From an uncultured Collinsella sp. (GTDB lineage: Bacteria; Actinomycetota; Coriobacteriia; Coriobacteriales; Coriobacteriaceae): a stretch of DNA of 7,880 nt. A program made the position numbers and the translations under genes. The stretch lies in contig CABSNK010000040.1 in the NCBI GenBank assembly GCA_902479075.1, forward strand, positions 1-7,880, written 5' to 3'. Below the pieces are notes generated by a model. It saw only the letters and a list, made by a program, of their open reading frames with translations. It did not search any database and was not told the DNA's origin. Below are positions 6,149 to 7,880 of this stretch, one piece after another (the first letter of the stretch is position 1; every line of letters begins with the position of its first letter).

Positions 6149-6655
6149 CTATGCCTCGCACATGAACTGCACGAGCTTTTGTTTGGTCACCTTTGCCTGC
6201 TCGTTGGCCATATTACGCTCATTTCTAAAGACCGCATTTGCAACACTCTGCAGATCGGCATCGGAAATCGCGCTGCACGGACCGTCCATTGAGGCCGCCG
6301 TGGGGCATACGCACAACGGCAACTCGGCATAAAACGCTACTGCTTTGGCGATATCGAGCATTTTGCCGCCGCCAATACCCACCACCATGTCGCAATACTC
6401 GGCCTGGGCTTCCTTAGCCATTTCGACAACGGCCTCTTCCGTACACGGACCGTCATAAATCTTAAAGAACGGCTCACTTAGATCTTCGTCCAGAAATCCA
6501 TCGACAATCTGCTTGCACAGCCGATCCTCGGTGCCCTGGTCAAACAAGACATAAGCAGCGCAGCCCAACCATGACAAATACCTGCCCTGACGCGAAAGTT
6601 CGCCCGGCCCCTGAACATACCGGCCGGGACCGCCATAAACCATGGGAAGCGCCAT
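6149..6655 (-). pseudogene. Truncated glycerol dehydrogenase-like gene, NAD-binding half only
   Basis: The 168-residue product begins like a full GldA-family enzyme, GGPGRYVQGPGEL at 8-20, and keeps the dinucleotide-binding glycine motif GIGGGK (93-98), the following helix LDIAKAVAFYAE (100-111) and CPTAASMDGPCSA (117-129). Homology to gldA at 6800-7880 then stops at about residue 131. A 37-residue basic/polar tail follows (SDADLQSVANAVF ... KLVQFMCEA). Family members are about 365 residues and bind zinc through an Asp and two His in the C-terminal domain, all absent here, so it cannot be a working dehydrogenase. One reading is an in-frame internal deletion joining the N-terminal half to the last C-terminal helices, since VANAV resembles VANAI near the end of gldA. 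The ATG at 6655 has a modest AAGGGCGGA upstream. The frame is intact, so a stable NAD-binding protein cannot be excluded. Confidence 0.7.
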
Positions 6656-6751
6656 ACGAGAATCCGCCCTTCATCAAACAACGATTGGTGCAAAGTAACT
6701 TGCCCCCTGCACCAACTTGTGCATTGGAGACAGGCCCCTTTGCACCATAGC
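6656..6751. repeat. Spacer with a cluster of TTGGTGCA-type dyads
   Basis: TTGGTGCA (6685-6692) is exactly inverted at 6708-6715 (TGCACCAA); GGTGCAAAG (6687-6695) is exactly inverted at 6738-6746 (CTTTGCACC); a near copy TTGTGCA is at 6717-6723. These arms can pair in more than one way. The last part, GCCCCTTTGC (6734-6743), can also pair with GCAAAAAGGGGC (6750-6761), which overlaps the gldA terminator. The density of related short arms is typical of small dispersed palindromic repeats. No transposase or target-site duplication is evident. Confidence 0.55.
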
Positions 6752-6787
6752 AAAAAGGGGCAAAGCCATCTGTTGGCTTTGCCCCTT
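6752..6787 (-). terminator. Rho-independent terminator of gldA
   Basis: On the minus strand AAGGGGCAAAGCCA (complement of 6774-6787) pairs with TGGCTTTGCCCCTT (complement of 6755-6768), a perfect 14-bp stem with a 5-nt loop, and the stem runs into a T-tract (five T in total, 6756-6752). It lies 12 nt after the gldA stop codon. Because the arms are symmetric it could also stop + strand transcripts weakly, but the + side lacks a T-run. Confidence 0.9.
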
Positions 6788-6799
6788 CCTTAGCTTGAT

Positions 6800-7880
6800 T
6801 TACTCATCCATGAGATAGTAGTGGCCCAGCGCGTCGGCACCCAGGATGGCGTTTGCGACCATCTCGGGCGTCACCTCAAAGGGCATGTTGCACATGGTGT
6901 CATCGGGTGCGCAGGCGGCCTCGGCAACAATCATGGCCTTCTCGCGCGTAAGCTCGGCAACGCCAAGTTCCTTCATCGTGACCGGCAGACCCAGCTCAAT
7001 GCAGAAGCCCAAGACTTCCTCGAGCTTCTCGGTCGGGGCATCCTCGAGTACCAGCTGGACGATGGTGCCGAAGGCGACCTTCTCGCCGTGATACATGCTG
7101 TGGCACTCGGGCAGCATCGTCAAGCCGTTATGGATGGCATGGGCCGCAGCGAGGCCCGAGCTCTCAAAGCCAATGCCCGAAAGCAGCGTATTGGCCTCGA
7201 TGATGTGCTCGACGGCAGGCGTGAGCGCGCCCTTCTCCAGCGCGACCTTGGCCTTGACGCCATCGGCCATGAGCGTCTCATAGCAGAGCTTGGCGAGCGC
7301 CAGACCGGCCATTCCGCCCTTACCGCCGGCGCAAGTGCCACCGTCGGCATCGTGCGTTGCCTGGGCCTCGAAATAGGTTGCGAGCGCATCGCCCATACCG
7401 GAAACCGTCAGGCGCACCGGGCTCGCCGCGATAACCGTCGTATCCATAAGGACGATATTGGGGTTTGCCTTAAGGAAGAGGTATTTGTCGAACTGGCCGT
7501 CATCGGTATAGAGCACCGAAAGCGCCGAACACGGGGCATCGGTCGAAGCAATGGTGGGGCAAATGATAGCCGGGGACTCCAGGTAATAGGCGACGGCCTT
7601 CGCGGTGTCGAGGATCTTGCCGCCACCGACGCCGACGATGATGTCGCAACCGTTGTCGCGAGCGAGCGCAACCAGGCGATCGACCTCGCCCTTGGAGCAC
7701 TCGCCGTTAAAATCCTCAAACAGCAGCTCGGCCTTAGCCTCGGCAAAGCCGCCCTCGATCTTGGCACCGACGCGCTTCTTGCCCGAAGGCGTCACGATGA
7801 CGAGGGCCTTAGCGCCGAGCGGCTCGACATAGGAGCCGAGCTTGGCGAGCTCGTCCGGACCCTGGATGTACTTGCTGGGG
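6800..7880 (-). CDS. gldA: Glycerol dehydrogenase (iron/zinc-type ADH family), 5' end outside window
   Basis: Oxidises glycerol to dihydroxyacetone with NAD, or the reverse, in the cytoplasm; related family members also reduce other hydroxyketones. 359 residues are visible, beginning PSKYIQGPDEL; with a family length of about 365-370 only some 8 N-terminal residues lie beyond the right edge. The NAD-binding glycine motif is VGVGGGK (82-88, visible numbering), followed by ASTDAPCSALSV (111-122). The metal ligands are Asp164 in SGMGDALATYFEA, His247 in AAAHAIHNGLT and His264 in MYHGEKVAFGT; their spacing (83 and 17 residues) equals that of E. coli GldA Asp171/His254/His271. A Gly-rich GGTCAGGKGG insertion-like stretch sits near 180-189. 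It is followed by a strong terminator, so it is probably the last gene of its transcript. Family assignment is very secure; exact substrate is inferred. Confidence 0.95.
   Translation of the reverse strand, partial: PSKYIQGPDELAKLGSYVEPLGAKALVIVTPSGKKRVGAKIEGGFAEAKAELLFEDFNGECSKGEVDRLVALARDNGCDIIVGVGGGKILDTAKAVAYYLESPAIICPTIASTDAPCSALSVLYTDDGQFDKYLFLKANPNIVLMDTTVIAASPVRLTVSGMGDALATYFEAQATHDADGGTCAGGKGGMAGLALAKLCYETLMADGVKAKVALEKGALTPAVEHIIEANTLLSGIGFESSGLAAAHAIHNGLTMLPECHSMYHGEKVAFGTIVQLVLEDAPTEKLEEVLGFCIELGLPVTMKELGVAELTREKAMIVAEAACAPDDTMCNMPFEVTPEMVANAILGADALGHYYLMDE

Noticed and set aside
6080..6150. Possible terminator after the truncated gldA-like gene
   Set aside because: The GATTG/CAATC pairing is only about 5 bp and lacks a T-run.
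6478..6753. 91-residue frame on the - strand over the gldA-gldA' spacer
   Set aside because: It overlaps the repeat cluster and runs out of frame into the truncated gldA-like gene; no ribosome binding site or conserved motif.

Overview
The window looks like chromosomal DNA from a high-GC anaerobic actinobacterium of the Coriobacteriia, most likely Collinsella or a close relative. This is inferred from about 60% GC in most genes, strong GGAGG-type ribosome binding sites, a soluble multi-cluster ferredoxin of an anaerobic type, and glycerol dehydrogenase family genes. No RNA gene, CRISPR array, transposase or phage gene is visible.

Layout. (1) At 1-1159 (-) is the first three quarters of guaA, GMP synthase; it continues out of the left edge. 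(2) A 268-bp divergent intergenic region with a candidate promoter and an imperfect dyad leads into a type I L-asparaginase at 1428-2441 (+). (3) Convergent with it is a 72-residue XRE-family regulator at 2464-2682 (-). It is divergent from an unrecognised 129-residue gene at 2759-3148 (+). A perfect 24-bp palindrome lies between their starts and probably serves as the operator for both. (4) A minus-strand cluster reads from right to left: a four-cluster Fe-S protein (5997-4744), the P-loop ATPase ychF (4629-3553), and a small DUF1648-like membrane protein (3541-3158) whose ribosome binding site overlaps the ychF stop codon. A long hairpin separates the Fe-S gene from ychF. (5) At the right end, also on the minus strand, gldA (glycerol dehydrogenase, 7880-6800, lacking only a few N-terminal residues) ends at a strong intrinsic terminator. 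A repeat-rich spacer follows, and then a second gldA-like gene (6655-6149) that keeps only the NAD-binding half.

How the genes relate. guaA and the asparaginase both belong to amide-nitrogen and purine metabolism but are divergently transcribed, so co-regulation is only a possibility. The XRE gene and its divergent partner form a self-contained module that is lower in GC on the regulator side. The Fe-S gene, ychF and the DUF1648 gene are collinear; only ychF and DUF1648 look tightly coupled. The gldA pair looks like an old duplication in which one copy lost the metal-binding catalytic domain.

The parts most worth a second look are the XRE module with its palindrome, the truncated gldA paralogue, the Fe-S protein with its uncharacterised cysteine-containing centre, and two similar GC-rich nested hairpins at 3061-3110 and 4673-4716. 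I do not see a clearly new multi-gene system.
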